Assembly: GCA_020634935.1 (NCBI GenBank)
Contig: JACKAT010000001.1
Coordinates: 248,001 to 312,000 of the forward strand
DNA: 64,000 bases
Origin: Anaerolineales bacterium
Lineage (GTDB): Bacteria > Chloroflexota > Anaerolineae > 4572-78 > J111
Reading direction: 5' to 3'
Notes under the pieces: model-generated
The model's input: the letters and a program-made list of their open reading frames with translations, nothing else
Databases searched by the model: none
Told to the model about the DNA's origin: nothing
Translations under genes and position numbers: made by a program
Shown: positions 1 to 9,064 of the stretch, piece by piece
Layout of the letters: the number at the start of each line of letters is the position of its first letter
Numbering within the stretch: the first letter of the stretch is position 1

Positions 1-962
1 ACATCTAACCCCATTGAGAGCGCCGGCGAAATTTCGGATAATCCCAGGCCCAAAAGACGCGTGGCTTGAGAGGGCAGCATCGTAATGGTTCGCTCCGGTA
101 GATAGAGGTTAGCCCCTCGCGCTCGCGCTTCCAGATCGGCGGGGCTGTCGGGGGGAACCAGGGCGGCGACATCGGCAATATGGACCCACAACCGGCTGCC
201 CTCCAGACTGAGCGCATCGTCAGGATCCTGGCTGCCCTCATCATCGATGGCAAAGGCGGCCAGATGAGTTAAATCGAGCCGTTCCTCGTGGGGCAAATCG
301 ATTAACTCAACCGCTGAGGAACTGGCCGGTAGCCCCAGCCGGGACGGGTATGGATTGGTAGTTTCGTCCCAGGCGCCGGTTTTGAGCAGCCAGGCATGGG
401 CGGTTTCGGGGGTCTCCGAGATATTGAGGGCGTGCAGCACCCGGCTTCGCTCAACCCGGCCGAAGGCCAGAGATTCTGCATCGCGTAAATAAACCTGGTC
501 GTCAGGCTCAATTTGGCCTTGATGGGCCCGATCAATGAACTCGATCCAGGCTTGCTCTCTGGCCGTTTTGGCGGCTCGGTCGGCTTTGGTCTGGGCAACT
601 TGCTCGGCTGAAACGGCCAGGATAGCATCAGGCTCCCCATAGAAATAGAGGCCGTCCAGTACCAATTCCCAGGTGGCCCACGCCGTGGCCGGCGTGTAGG
701 CTTCAAAGATAAGCTCAGCCAGTTCCGGCAGAGAGGTACGGCTGCCGGCCAGCAGCTCCCAGGCGGTTTCGACATCGCCGAATTGGGGTTTTAGCTCGCT
801 GAGATTGTCCACCGGGCCAGGGTGCAAAAGCGCTACATCTTTAGGACGCACTTTGAGATGACGGCCGTCTTCTAATTTGATCTCTAATTTATCACCGCTT
901 TGGAGGAGTTTGGCCGGGCGATTTTTGTAAAGCACCAGGCTGTTGGGGCGCGGACTGGTCAT
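1..962 (-). CDS. RNB-family (RNase II/R-like) ribonuclease, 3' part cut by window edge
   Basis: The minus-strand frame is open from an ATG at 962 to the left edge, giving about 320 residues. Near residues 225-320 it reads DLTHLAAFAIDDEGSQDPDD, then LWVHIADVAALV and LPERTITMLP. These are the start of the RNB catalytic domain, whose clustered Asp residues bind Mg2+ for 3'-5' RNA hydrolysis. The preceding ~220 residues begin with a small beta-rich segment and resemble the N-terminal part of the cyanobacterial/Chloroflexota RNase II type rather than the cold-shock domains of E. coli RNase R. A GGAGA ribosome site lies just before the ATG. The remaining catalytic domain and S1 domain, if present, lie outside the window. 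Confidence 0.85.
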   Translation of the reverse strand, partial: MTSPRPNSLVLYKNRPAKLLQSGDKLEIKLEDGRHLKVRPKDVALLHPGPVDNLSELKPQFGDVETAWELLAGSRTSLPELAELIFEAYTPATAWATWELVLDGLYFYGEPDAILAVSAEQVAQTKADRAAKTAREQAWIEFIDRAHQGQIEPDDQVYLRDAESLAFGRVERSRVLHALNISETPETAHAWLLKTGAWDETTNPYPSRLGLPASSSAVELIDLPHEERLDLTHLAAFAIDDEGSQDPDDALSLEGSRLWVHIADVAALVPPDSPADLEARARGANLYLPERTITMLPSQATRLLGLGLSEISPALSMGLD

Positions 963-1130
963 AACTGTCTCCGATAGTTTTTGTCTTGATCTAATTATAG
1001 TCGAAATCTCTGGAACGACAGCTTTTTATTACTTGGTCAGCGTTCTCAGCTCGACACGCTCTAAAATTGGGTTTCTACACCCCCAACTCCATAAACTTTT
1101 CAAATTCTACAAACTCTTACCCCGACAACT

Positions 1131-1159
1131 TTGTATTTTAAACTTCGAGCGTGTACAAT
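1131..1159 (+). promoter_or_regulatory. Sigma70-type promoter for the DUF971 gene
   Basis: TTGTAT at 1131-1136, a 17-bp spacer and TACAAT at 1154-1159. Transcription should start near 1166, leaving a leader of about 33 nt before the ATG at 1199. The rest of the gap from 963 holds nothing recognisable. Confidence 0.6.
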
Positions 1160-1198
1160 CTAGCCCAAATTGACCGCCCAGCGAGGTAAGAAAGTAAG

Positions 1199-1546
1199 AT
1201 GTCGATGGACAAGTTAACCCCGGCCCAAAAACATGCCACTAATGTAGAAGTAGATTTGCAACAGCGCCAAGTTCGGATCACCTGGGGCGACGGGTTTAAG
1301 AGTATTTATCCGCTCGATACCCTGCGCAAAAATTGCCCTTGCGCCGCTTGCAACGATCAGCGTAAGAATGATGATCCGCTCCGCATCCTGAAGCCAGATC
1401 AAGCGATGGCCAGCGGTGATCTAATGCCTGGTAATCCGGTAGAGTTGGTTGGTAATTATGCACTGCAATTCAACTGGATCGACGGCCACCGCACGGGTAT
1501 TTATACGTTTGAGTTTCTACGTCGTCTATCACCTAACAAGGCTTGA
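1199..1546 (+). CDS. DUF971 (GBBH-like N-terminal domain) protein
   Basis: A 115-residue protein that is almost entirely one DUF971/GBBH-like domain. It has an HATNVEVDLQQRQVRITWGDG opening, the conserved LRKNCPCAACN segment with three cysteines near residues 44-49, and GNYALQFNWIDGHRTGIYTFEFLR near the end. Family members occur as stand-alone proteins or as domains in gamma-butyrobetaine hydroxylase and Mrp/ApbC-type proteins, where they are thought to bind metal or Fe-S clusters. The precise role is unknown. It stands alone behind its own promoter. The GTAAG stretch before the ATG is only a weak ribosome site. Confidence 0.85.
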   Translation: MSMDKLTPAQKHATNVEVDLQQRQVRITWGDGFKSIYPLDTLRKNCPCAACNDQRKNDDPLRILKPDQAMASGDLMPGNPVELVGNYALQFNWIDGHRTGIYTFEFLRRLSPNKA

Positions 1547-1583
1547 CCATCGCTATTTTTTCGCTCATTTATGTAAACTCATT

Positions 1584-1612
1584 TTGCAATCTGCGTATTT
1601 TTACTTTACAAT
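1584..1612 (+). promoter_or_regulatory. Promoter placing the start point on the GTG of the deacetylase gene
   Basis: TTGCAA at 1584-1589, a 17-bp spacer and TACAAT at 1607-1612. The expected transcription start, about 7 nt later, coincides with the GTG at 1619. No Shine-Dalgarno sequence precedes that codon, so the mRNA may be leaderless. Confidence 0.55.
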
Positions 1613-1618
1613 AAATGG

Positions 1619-2704
1619 GTGAAAACTAACTTTCTAACCCAGCCATTTTCCCTCAAACTTATAGCCCTCGCCATTCTCCTGGTAATTGGTGGTATCGTCG
1701 TTGTGGGATGCAGCTTTGTTCAAGTTGTTCCTGCCGATACCCCGACTAAATCAAATATTATCTTTGTAACGGTTACACCCGAACCCAGTTTGACGCTGAG
1801 CGAAGGGAAGCGGTTTAAAGAGATGACCACCGCTGAAGCACCTGCCAGACCCTACTTCGCCGATGCTAATGAACTGGGCAAAGTGATCGTGTTAGAATAC
1901 CACCGCATTGGTTATCCTGAAGATCGCTACCAGCGGACTCCCGATAATTTCCGCTATGATCTTCAGCGGCTTTACGAGCAGGGCTACTACCCGGTTAATT
2001 TTATCGATGTAGTGAACGGTCTGCCTAACGTGCCGCCTGGTAAGAAACCTATCGCGCTCACCTTTGATGACTCCGATATCAGCCAATTTCGTATGTTGCC
2101 CGATAATACCATCGATGCTGACAGTGCGGTGGGTATTATGATGAACTTTCATTACCAATATGGTGACGATTGGCCGCCCCACGCCACCTTTTTTGTACTG
2201 GGTAATGATGTTCAAGATTATATTGCTATTTTTGGGCAACCGGAGTGGACCAAAGCCAAGCTCCAGTTTTTGGTCGATGTGGGGATGGAGGTCGGTAGCC
2301 ATACGGTTAACCATACCGATCTGTCTGTCGCTACCGCCGAGCGGATCGAATGGGAATTAGCCATCAGCAAACATGTCATTGAAACGTTAATGCCCGACTA
2401 CACGGTTAAAACATTGTCGGTGCCGTACGGCGGCTTTCCTTTTACCCTTGATTTCTTAAAAGCCGGTAATTGGGGCGGCTACAATTATAATTATGCCGGT
2501 AATGTGGCGGCCTGGGGTGGGCCATCGGTGTCTCCTTTTGACCCTGCTTTTGAGCGATATAGCGTGTCTCGATTGGAAGTTAGCACAACCTGGATGGATC
2601 ACTGGTTAGCCTATTTTGAGCAAAATCCCCAAGAGTATTACGTTTCGGATGGCGATCCTGATCGATTTACAGCGCCCAGGTTGGAGATTGCCGCTGAGAA
2701 TTAA
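1619..2704 (+). CDS. Polysaccharide deacetylase family lipoprotein
   Basis: A 361-residue protein that begins with a hydrophobic signal ending in the lipobox VVGC (Cys about residue 31), so it is probably a surface lipoprotein. The catalytic part carries ALTFDDSD near residue 144, the NodB-type metal/base aspartates, and the SHTVNHTD motif near residue 226, the second metal-binding H-x3-H. VLEYHRIGYP and LSVPYGGFP further support a carbohydrate esterase family 4 fold, which removes N-acetyl groups from peptidoglycan or exopolysaccharide. The real substrate is unknown. The start is a GTG without a ribosome site, matched by a promoter that predicts a leaderless message. A strong terminator follows at once. 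Confidence 0.85.
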   Translation: MKTNFLTQPFSLKLIALAILLVIGGIVVVGCSFVQVVPADTPTKSNIIFVTVTPEPSLTLSEGKRFKEMTTAEAPARPYFADANELGKVIVLEYHRIGYPEDRYQRTPDNFRYDLQRLYEQGYYPVNFIDVVNGLPNVPPGKKPIALTFDDSDISQFRMLPDNTIDADSAVGIMMNFHYQYGDDWPPHATFFVLGNDVQDYIAIFGQPEWTKAKLQFLVDVGMEVGSHTVNHTDLSVATAERIEWELAISKHVIETLMPDYTVKTLSVPYGGFPFTLDFLKAGNWGGYNYNYAGNVAAWGGPSVSPFDPAFERYSVSRLEVSTTWMDHWLAYFEQNPQEYYVSDGDPDRFTAPRLEIAAEN

Positions 2705-2740
2705 AAACGGCGTCGGTCTTAGACCAACGCCGTTTTTTTT
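2703..2740 (+). terminator. Rho-independent terminator
   Basis: The stem AAACGGCGT.GGTC pairs with GACC.ACGCCGTTT around a TTA loop and is followed by eight T. It starts within the stop codon of the deacetylase gene. The A-run on the left also makes it usable for the converging gene at 2770. Confidence 0.9.
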
Positions 2741-2769
2741 ATGTAACCAATTACTCGATACTTGCCATC

Positions 2770-4017
2770 CTAATTAATGATGTATTCTGTAAAGTTATCG
2801 AAATCATTGATGATCTTACCATCACCTGAGGTCTCACGCAGATAAACCCCGGTTCCTTTACCACCAAGCGGCGAACCATCGGTGTAGGTTTTTAAGAATA
2901 TATCATTCAGGTAAATGGATATGACGCCGCTGCTGTTGCGGGTTATTCTAAGTTTGTTCGTTTCTTTGTAGCCGTTACTCTGATCATCACAATCGCCACT
3001 GGCTTTTGTATCGCTTTTTCGATACAGCCGGTAATCGCAGTTATCCTTATTAAATTCCACTCTGAATAGATAATATTCGTCGCCGCCTTCACCGTTGATA
3101 TAAATGCCGGCGTTGAACTTATCGCTGTCACTGTCCCCATCGCGTTTGAATTCAACTTCAAACATTCCGGTTGTACGTTCGGCGGCTTTCGGAGCCGGGA
3201 AGAAACATGTTTCATCTTTAAAGGCTGTGGCTTCATACTTACCGCTGTCAATGTCAGCCGCACAATCATCGGCGTCGTCATCATCAATATTGAATCTTCC
3301 GGTCGGCCAGTCATTATTCTCATTTGAGAAAGTTTCCTGATACACCAGCGGCTGCGGGGTTGGCGTTGGCACTTTACTGACATAGGGGAGATACAAGTCA
3401 CCACAAATTTGTGAACCACTGATAATAATGGTGCTGGTGCTTTGTTTAATATTATTTGTTTCGAATACCGGATAAACTTGGGCGATGTAAGGGACGGACT
3501 TATTACAGCTATCATTAGCCACCTGCCCTTTAACGACAACTGTGGCTGTGCCGCCGTTCGCGGCCAAAGGTCCGGGGAAAAACCAAGTTGACGCCCCGTC
3601 AAAAACGGCGGGCGAACCTGTGCCGGAAAATTCGTAGCTATTTACAACGTATTCATTAGGGAATTGAGAGTAAAAAAATATGTAGTTAACAGGGGAGGTG
3701 CCATTGTTTTTAATAGTTATTATAAAATTGACCGGGCTACCTGGAGCCGCATTAACACTACCGGGAATCATACTGATACTGAGATTAGCTGCGGCGATGC
3801 CTACCTCATCTTCGGTTAATCCAAACTCCTTGATGATTTTATCTCGAAACGAAGCTCTTGTATCTGACTTTAAGACCTTAGTCGCTTCAATCGTGGGGGC
3901 CGCGGCTAGTTTCGGACCATTGGAAACTTGGACGCTGGTCGATAGGAAGATGAGCACTGCGGCTGCAAATACAAGAGTTATAAATATTTGGACTTCACTC
4001 TTAATTTTTTGAAACAT
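2770..4017 (-). CDS. Secreted/anchored protein with DUF11-like and lectin-like domains
   Basis: A 415-residue protein with an N-terminal membrane segment (about residues 12-29) that may be a signal or anchor. Residues ~78-195 form a DUF11/CARDB-like Ig fold (PGSPVNFIITIKNNGTSPVNY). A TPTPQP linker follows, then a C-terminal ~190-residue domain resembling concanavalin A-like/DUF1080 glycan-binding folds (FEVEFKRDGDSDSDKFNAGIYI, LRITRNSSGVISIYLND). Cys pairs in the last domain suggest disulfides. No catalytic motif is seen. It is likely an envelope protein that binds glycans or other partners. It is monocistronic and converges on the deacetylase gene. Confidence 0.6.
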   Translation of the reverse strand: MFQKIKSEVQIFITLVFAAAVLIFLSTSVQVSNGPKLAAAPTIEATKVLKSDTRASFRDKIIKEFGLTEDEVGIAAANLSISMIPGSVNAAPGSPVNFIITIKNNGTSPVNYIFFYSQFPNEYVVNSYEFSGTGSPAVFDGASTWFFPGPLAANGGTATVVVKGQVANDSCNKSVPYIAQVYPVFETNNIKQSTSTIIISGSQICGDLYLPYVSKVPTPTPQPLVYQETFSNENNDWPTGRFNIDDDDADDCAADIDSGKYEATAFKDETCFFPAPKAAERTTGMFEVEFKRDGDSDSDKFNAGIYINGEGGDEYYLFRVEFNKDNCDYRLYRKSDTKASGDCDDQSNGYKETNKLRITRNSSGVISIYLNDIFLKTYTDGSPLGGKGTGVYLRETSGDGKIINDFDNFTEYIIN

Positions 4018-4458
4018 GTTTCAAAATCTCTCTTTATTTCTCTTTCCATTATTGGCATTGATCATAATAAAAAAATGTTGGTCACGACAAAAATGTCAAA
4101 AAACAGGTGACCAATAAAATTGAACCCTCCCGTACAGCAGTTAAAGTAAGTGGATAAAACAGTGCGTGCTATAGGCTAAGACTAAAATAGCTGCTAGCTA
4201 GGTCTTTAGTTGGTAAAATTCAAAGGTTCTGAAACTTATGAGGAAATAATACGTATAGATCTAGGGCAACTGCTAGTATAGATTATTGTGGGAAAGGTGT
4301 CATGAGTCCTTAGACTGATTGATCGTCGGTCTCAAGTTGGAACGGCCAGAAATGCGAGCTCATTTCATATTTCTACCCCCTTTTCAGAACTTCGGACTTT
4401 TGTGCTATAATTTTATTCACTTTGGCTTTATTTCATAATTACAAAGGAACACATTATC
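4018..4458. other. A/T-rich intergenic region with an inverted repeat
   Basis: No gene is seen. TTGGTCAC at 4078-4085 and GTGACCAA at 4107-4114 form a perfect 8-bp inverted repeat 60 bp upstream of the minus-strand gene at 4017, a possible operator. The right end holds a promoter (TTCAGA at 4383-4388, 17 bp, TATAAT at 4406-4411) for the gene at 4459. Confidence 0.4.
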
Positions 4459-5148
4459 ATGCCATTTTTGGTGGTCGCGTTGATATTGATATTAATTTTA
4501 GCTGTTGGATTTGGTGTTGTTTATCTTTCTACGAGACTCATCCTCAAAATCTTCAGTCAACTCGCTAAATCCGTTTTTGACCAACCTATTGACGTGGCAT
4601 CAGCCCCTATCTCCGTTAAACGCTCTCTGCGTGAAGCCAGACATTATGCCCAGTTGATTCGGAAAACTGTCCAGCAGCAACCGACCGGGCCAATGCAAGA
4701 TCGCTTGGTGCTGATTATTAAGCCGGTTGATGAATGGTTGGTAAATTTAGACCGGCTGGAAGTCGCTCTTAAAAAACTGTACGGTCAGCGCTATCTTACG
4801 CGTGAAATCCGGCAATTTTCCTTTGAAATCGAGAAGATTCATCGCCAACTGCTAAATGCAGATGAAGAAAATTTGGCCCCGTTGAGGGAACTGCTCGAAA
4901 GTAAACGCAAGCATCAGCGGGCTTTGCAACAACTTGAGGCGTTTCAAAACCAGGCCGAATTGAGAATTCAGAAAATTGCCTCTGATCTGGGCGCAACCCA
5001 CGCCGAAATGCTACTGGTTACGGCCAAGGGTAATTTCAAAGACAATCGCCTCCAACGGTTAGATGAAAATTTGCAAGAGCAAGTAACTAGTCTCAGAGAT
5101 ATGATTTCGGCGATGGATGAAATGGGGTATAGTCGAGCGGCAAACTAA
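4459..5148 (+). CDS. Membrane-anchored coiled-coil protein, unknown function
   Basis: A 229-residue protein that I do not recognise. It has one N-terminal transmembrane helix (residues ~3-26, VVALILILILAVGFGVVYL), then a cytoplasmic or exterior part rich in Leu, Glu, Arg and Lys. The heptad-like stretches between ~55 and 215 predict a long helical or coiled-coil rod. No enzymatic motif is seen. A ribosome site (AAAGGA) precedes the ATG, with a TATAAT promoter 48 bp upstream. It converges with coaBC at 5155. Confidence 0.7.
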   Translation: MPFLVVALILILILAVGFGVVYLSTRLILKIFSQLAKSVFDQPIDVASAPISVKRSLREARHYAQLIRKTVQQQPTGPMQDRLVLIIKPVDEWLVNLDRLEVALKKLYGQRYLTREIRQFSFEIEKIHRQLLNADEENLAPLRELLESKRKHQRALQQLEAFQNQAELRIQKIASDLGATHAEMLLVTAKGNFKDNRLQRLDENLQEQVTSLRDMISAMDEMGYSRAAN

Positions 5149-5154
5149 CTCTGG

Positions 5155-6390
5155 CTACAACGAGCGGTCGGTTAAATATTGAACAACCCGATCGAGAATG
5201 GCTTCAGCCACTTCACGTTTAGTCATCAAAGGCATTTCTTCAATTGAACCGTCAGCGCCTAAGAGGGTAACTCGATTGGTATCTACGGCAAAACCGGCGT
5301 CAGCGGCCGTAACATCATTAGCCACAATTAAGTCGAGCCGTTTTCGCTTTAATTTGTCCTGAGCATTGGCCAGCAAATCGTGAGTTTCTGCGGCAAAGCC
5401 CACGGTAATGCTGGGGCCGGCCCCGGCTGATTTTCGGGCGGCAACCTCCGCTAAAATATCGGGGTTACGTACCAACTCCAGCACTAATCCCTCAGTATCG
5501 CTCCCTTTCTTGATTTTTTGTTCAGCCACGGTCAGGGGTCTAAAATCGGCGACGGCGGCGGACATAACCAAGGCTGTGGCCTTTTCTGTGGCCGTCAGAA
5601 CCGCATCGAGCATTTCCTGAGCCGAATCGACTCGAACTGCCTCCATACCAAACGGCGACGGCAAATGAGCCGAAGTAATGAGCGTGACCTGCGCCCCACG
5701 ATCCCGCGCGGCTTCGGCCACGGCATAGCCCATTTTGCCGCTGGAATGGTTGCTCACAAATCGCACCGGGTCGATCGCTTCGCGGGTTCCGCCGGCCGTC
5801 ACCACCACCGTCCGGCCAGCTAAATCGCCTTGTTGAGCCAAAATCATTTGAGCCGCCGCCACAATCTCCTCCGGCTCCACCAGCCGGCCTTGGCCCATCG
5901 CGCCTGAGGCCAATCGACCGGCAGCCGGCCCCACCAGCTCTACTCCCCAGGTCTTTAGATTGGCTACGTTACGCTGTGTGGCCGGATGCTGCCACATATC
6001 GGTTTCCATCGCCGGGGCCATCAAAATAGGCGCCGGAGTAGCCAGCGCGATGGCGCTAAGCAGATTGTCGGCCAATCCGTTCGCCACCTTGCCGATGGTG
6101 TTGGCCGTGGCCGGAGCAATCAGCAGCAAATCCGCCGCGTCGGCCAGCACAATGTGGGGAATGTTTTCGCCGCCGGGAATGTGGAACATATCGGTATAAA
6201 TGGGCCGATGGGTTAACGCCTGAAAGGTGAGTTGGCTGATAAACTTTTGGGCCGCCTCGGTCATGACCACATCGACCAGCGCGCCGGCTTGCACCAGACG
6301 GCTGCAGACGGTCGCGGCTTTGTAAGCGGCAATACCGCCGGTAACGCCTAAAACAATCCGTTTTCCTCGAAAAACTCCTGCCTGGCTCAC
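5155..6390 (-). CDS. coaBC: Bifunctional phosphopantothenoylcysteine decarboxylase/phosphopantothenate-cysteine ligase
   Basis: Carries out two consecutive steps of coenzyme A synthesis. The N-terminal flavoprotein CoaC half opens GKRIVLGVTGGIAAYKA and has IPHIVLADAADLLLIAPATANTIGK, including the active His of the HxxLA segment. The C-terminal CoaB half has GRTVVVTAGGTREAIDPVRFVSNHSSG and VANDVTAADAGFAVDTNRV. I start at the GTG at 6390, which overlaps the coaX stop as GTGA and is preceded by GGGAGA. The longer open frame to 6435 would run into coaX. Pairing with coaX suggests translational coupling of CoA genes. Confidence 0.95.
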   Translation of the reverse strand: MSQAGVFRGKRIVLGVTGGIAAYKAATVCSRLVQAGALVDVVMTEAAQKFISQLTFQALTHRPIYTDMFHIPGGENIPHIVLADAADLLLIAPATANTIGKVANGLADNLLSAIALATPAPILMAPAMETDMWQHPATQRNVANLKTWGVELVGPAAGRLASGAMGQGRLVEPEEIVAAAQMILAQQGDLAGRTVVVTAGGTREAIDPVRFVSNHSSGKMGYAVAEAARDRGAQVTLITSAHLPSPFGMEAVRVDSAQEMLDAVLTATEKATALVMSAAVADFRPLTVAEQKIKKGSDTEGLVLELVRNPDILAEVAARKSAGAGPSITVGFAAETHDLLANAQDKLKRKRLDLIVANDVTAADAGFAVDTNRVTLLGADGSIEEMPLMTKREVAEAILDRVVQYLTDRSL

Positions 6391-7154
6391 TGATTCATCT
6401 CCCAAATCAACCGTAAGCCTTCCAGGGTCAACCACGGATTAACAATTTCGATTACGCCGGTTTCTTGGGCAATGGTTTGAGCCAGCCCGCCCGTGCCGAT
6501 CACCCGCATATGATCGCCGAGTTCAGCCTTGAAGCGGGCGACCATGCCCTCTACTAACCCGACGTAACCAAAGATCATGCCGCTTTGGATCGCGTTGACC
6601 GTGTTTGAGCCAATCGCTCGGGGCGGGCGTACCAGATCGACTCGGGGAAGTTTGGAGGTGCGGCTAAAAAGCGCCTCAGCCGCGATGCCCACACCGGGTG
6701 CGATAGCCCCGCCTAGATAGTCGCCTTTTTCAGAAATGGCGTCGAAGGTGGTAGCCGTGCCAAAATCGACAATACAAGCCGGACCGCCGTACATATTAAA
6801 AGTGGCGGCGGCATCAACAATGCGATCAGCGCCCACATCACGCGGGCTGTCGTACCGAATTTGGACGCCGGTTTTGACCCCAGCCCCCACGACCAATGGT
6901 TTTTGCTTGATGTACCGCTCGATCATTTCTTCAAAAACCGGGGTTAGCGGCGGCACCACACTGGCAATAGCCACGCCTCTGATCTGCTGGAAATCCAACC
7001 CTTCATGGCGCATTAACCCCAAAATGATAATCCCATATTCATCCGCCAAGCGGCCGTGATCGGTTTTGATCCGCCAGTGATACCTCAGCGTTTGTTTTTT
7101 GTCATACAATCCAAAAGTGATATTGGTATTGCCGATATCGATGGTGAATAACAT
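6387..7154 (-). CDS. coaX: Type III pantothenate kinase
   Basis: A 255-residue enzyme that phosphorylates pantothenate, the first committed step of CoA synthesis. Motifs are the phosphate-binding DIGNTNITFGLYD at the N terminus, DVGADRIVDAAATF near residue 105 and IVDFGTATTFDAI near residue 128. Length and motif order are normal for CoaX, the ASKHA-fold kinase not feedback-inhibited by CoA. It is first of a two-gene operon, with its stop codon overlapping the coaBC start by four bases. Confidence 0.95.
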   Translation of the reverse strand: MLFTIDIGNTNITFGLYDKKQTLRYHWRIKTDHGRLADEYGIIILGLMRHEGLDFQQIRGVAIASVVPPLTPVFEEMIERYIKQKPLVVGAGVKTGVQIRYDSPRDVGADRIVDAAATFNMYGGPACIVDFGTATTFDAISEKGDYLGGAIAPGVGIAAEALFSRTSKLPRVDLVRPPRAIGSNTVNAIQSGMIFGYVGLVEGMVARFKAELGDHMRVIGTGGLAQTIAQETGVIEIVNPWLTLEGLRLIWEMNQ

Positions 7155-7221
7155 AGTTAGCCAGCCCCTAAAAATTTTGTAGATTCTAGCACCGAGATCG
7201 ATCTGCCGTCAAGATTTCGCC

Positions 7222-8046
7222 TTACGGTGCGTATTCGAAGCCGTTGAAAACGTTTTGTTTCATAAACTCATATTTATTGAGATTATAATACTTCAAAATT
7301 TCAGGGGCGCGAACGTAAGCCATATAAGTTTCAGCAAAATCCTCATACTTGTTGGTTTGGGCGTAGGTCGAGACAAATCCCAAGCCCGTCTCCCGGTAAG
7401 TTTTGAGACTGTCCTGATATAACATCGACCACTCAACATCGAGCGCAAAATTTTCCCGGCGAATATTGTAATGAACGTTGTGTCCTACCTCATGCACCAG
7501 TGTGTCGAGCAAATCGCCAACCCCCCGCAGGCTGGCTGTGTTAGCATAGACATAAATTTCTCGATAGACGGGAATAAAGGTCCCGCTAATAGCGGTGCCG
7601 TGGGCGGCGGCTTGTTGGGGAATGTATCGGATTTCACGGCAATTTTCAAGATGGCTAAGAGGAATAGTTCGGCGCAGATAATCTTGAACTTGCTCATTGG
7701 TGATAACGCCGCTGGCTTCAAAATTATTGATATCATCTTCGCAGTTGGCTCGGGTTGGAGAGGGTGTGGGCGGGACGGTAACAGTTACTACCCGGGTGCC
7801 GGTGGCGGTGGGTTCGGGGGTGGCAGTGGGTGGCAGGGGTGTAACGGTTGGTGGGGGGGTAGCGGTGGGGGACAGCGGCGCTTCAGCCAAAGTTGTCGGC
7901 GCTGGCCGGGCGATGACTCCTGACTCGGTTTCAGGACGGGGGGCTGAACCTAAATAGAGAAAGGCGATCGTACAAACGAGCCCAGCTAAAATGGTGATGG
8001 CCACCAGGGATAACGCGGCGATAACGCGTTTTTGGAGATTTGTCAT
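7222..8046 (-). CDS. Membrane-anchored zincin-type putative metalloprotease
   Basis: A 274-residue protein with an N-terminal transmembrane helix (~residues 9-31), then a Pro/Thr-rich spacer (~45-95, repeats of PTxTPxP) that would cross the envelope, and a C-terminal domain. The latter contains DTLVHEVGHNVHYNI near residue 188; HEVGH is the HExxH zinc motif of metallopeptidases. EDFAETYMAYV near residue 245 supplies a plausible third zinc ligand and matches anthrax-lethal-factor/M34-like zincins. The substrate is unknown. An extracytoplasmic location is likely. Confidence 0.7.
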   Translation of the reverse strand: MTNLQKRVIAALSLVAITILAGLVCTIAFLYLGSAPRPETESGVIARPAPTTLAEAPLSPTATPPPTVTPLPPTATPEPTATGTRVVTVTVPPTPSPTRANCEDDINNFEASGVITNEQVQDYLRRTIPLSHLENCREIRYIPQQAAAHGTAISGTFIPVYREIYVYANTASLRGVGDLLDTLVHEVGHNVHYNIRRENFALDVEWSMLYQDSLKTYRETGLGFVSTYAQTNKYEDFAETYMAYVRAPEILKYYNLNKYEFMKQNVFNGFEYAP

Positions 8047-8121
8047 TAAATTGTTCCGGCAGATATGATGGGATCACGGTCTACCTTTGATTATAAACGA
8101 TAGCGGCTAACAATAACAACC

Positions 8122-8973
8122 TTAAAGGGCGAGAGGCTGCTGCCGGACCAGTCCTAACATCTCTCGAGCCTCAGCGGGCGTGGCTATGTCACGCTGAAGC
8201 TGTCTAACCAATTTTACGGCATCGGCCACCATTTCAGCGTTGCTTCGGGCCAAGACACCCGGGCTGAGATAGAGATTATCTTCAACTCCTACGCGGATGT
8301 TACCACCTAAAAGGACTCCTAAGGCAATCATTGGCAGTTGGTACTTACCCACCCCCAGTACCGACCAGCGTGCCTGGGGCGGCAGCTTGCTCTGCATAAA
8401 GAGCAAATTTTCCGGCGTTGCGGCGATTCCCCATTTGATGCCCATGCATAGCTGAAACCAGGGCGGCTCATCAATTAGTCCCTTTTTAATCAGGTCTTTA
8501 GCCTGGTCAATATGCCCCACTTCAAAAACCTCGATTTCGGGTTTGACTCGAGCGGCCTGCATCTGTCGAGCGGCCGCTTCGGCCCAATTGGGCGAGTTCA
8601 GAAAGACCTTATCTCGAAAGTTGACCGAACCCACATCCAGCGAACAAATTTCGGGCCGCAGGCTGACCGGCTCAAGCCGCTGGGCGATGATGTCGGCTTC
8701 GCGACCACTTAGATGCAGCCCGCTAGTGGTTAAATTGACCACCATGTCACATTCAGCCCGAATTCGCTCTAACACCTCTTGGAATAGATCCAGCCTGAAC
8801 TCCGGCGCGCCTGTTTGGGAATCGCGTACGTGGATATGAGCGATGGCGGCTCCGGCTCGCCAGCAGTCGATGGCCGCCTGGGCAATTTCCTGAGGCGAAT
8901 AGGGTACGGCCGGACTCATCTCTTTGGTCGGCGCCGACCCGGTCACTGCGGCGGTGATGATCACTTTGTCCAT
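8122..8973 (-). CDS. BKACE family (DUF849) beta-keto acid cleavage enzyme
   Basis: A 283-residue TIM-barrel enzyme. MDKVIITAAVTGSAPTKEMSP, WRAGAAIAHIHVRD (metal-binding HxH near residue 46-48) and the GGNIRVGVEDNLYL segment near residue 230 are signatures of BKACE proteins. These condense a beta-keto acid with acetyl-CoA, releasing acetoacetate and a new CoA ester. The founding member, Kce, acts in lysine fermentation, but the family has many substrates and no fermentation genes are adjacent, so the substrate is left open. Confidence 0.85.
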   Translation of the reverse strand: MDKVIITAAVTGSAPTKEMSPAVPYSPQEIAQAAIDCWRAGAAIAHIHVRDSQTGAPEFRLDLFQEVLERIRAECDMVVNLTTSGLHLSGREADIIAQRLEPVSLRPEICSLDVGSVNFRDKVFLNSPNWAEAAARQMQAARVKPEIEVFEVGHIDQAKDLIKKGLIDEPPWFQLCMGIKWGIAATPENLLFMQSKLPPQARWSVLGVGKYQLPMIALGVLLGGNIRVGVEDNLYLSPGVLARSNAEMVADAVKLVRQLQRDIATPAEAREMLGLVRQQPLAL

Positions 8974-9000
8974 GAACTCCTTAGCCTTTCTTCATCATAA

Positions 9001-9037
9001 TAAAAAGCAGACCAGGCCGATAACATGAACCTGGTCT
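9001..9037 (-). terminator. Rho-independent terminator of the ferritin-like gene
   Basis: Read on the minus strand, AGACCAGG pairs with CCTGGTCT and is followed by GCTTTTTATT. It lies 28 bp after the stop at 9065. Confidence 0.75.
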
Positions 9038-9064
9038 ACTTGTGGTCGAACTATCTAAGCGGGA

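Noticed and set aside
943..1173. 76-codon plus-strand frame opposite and beyond the RNase start
   Set aside because: It overlaps the RNase 5' end and the DUF971 promoter, with no recognisable domain or ribosome site.
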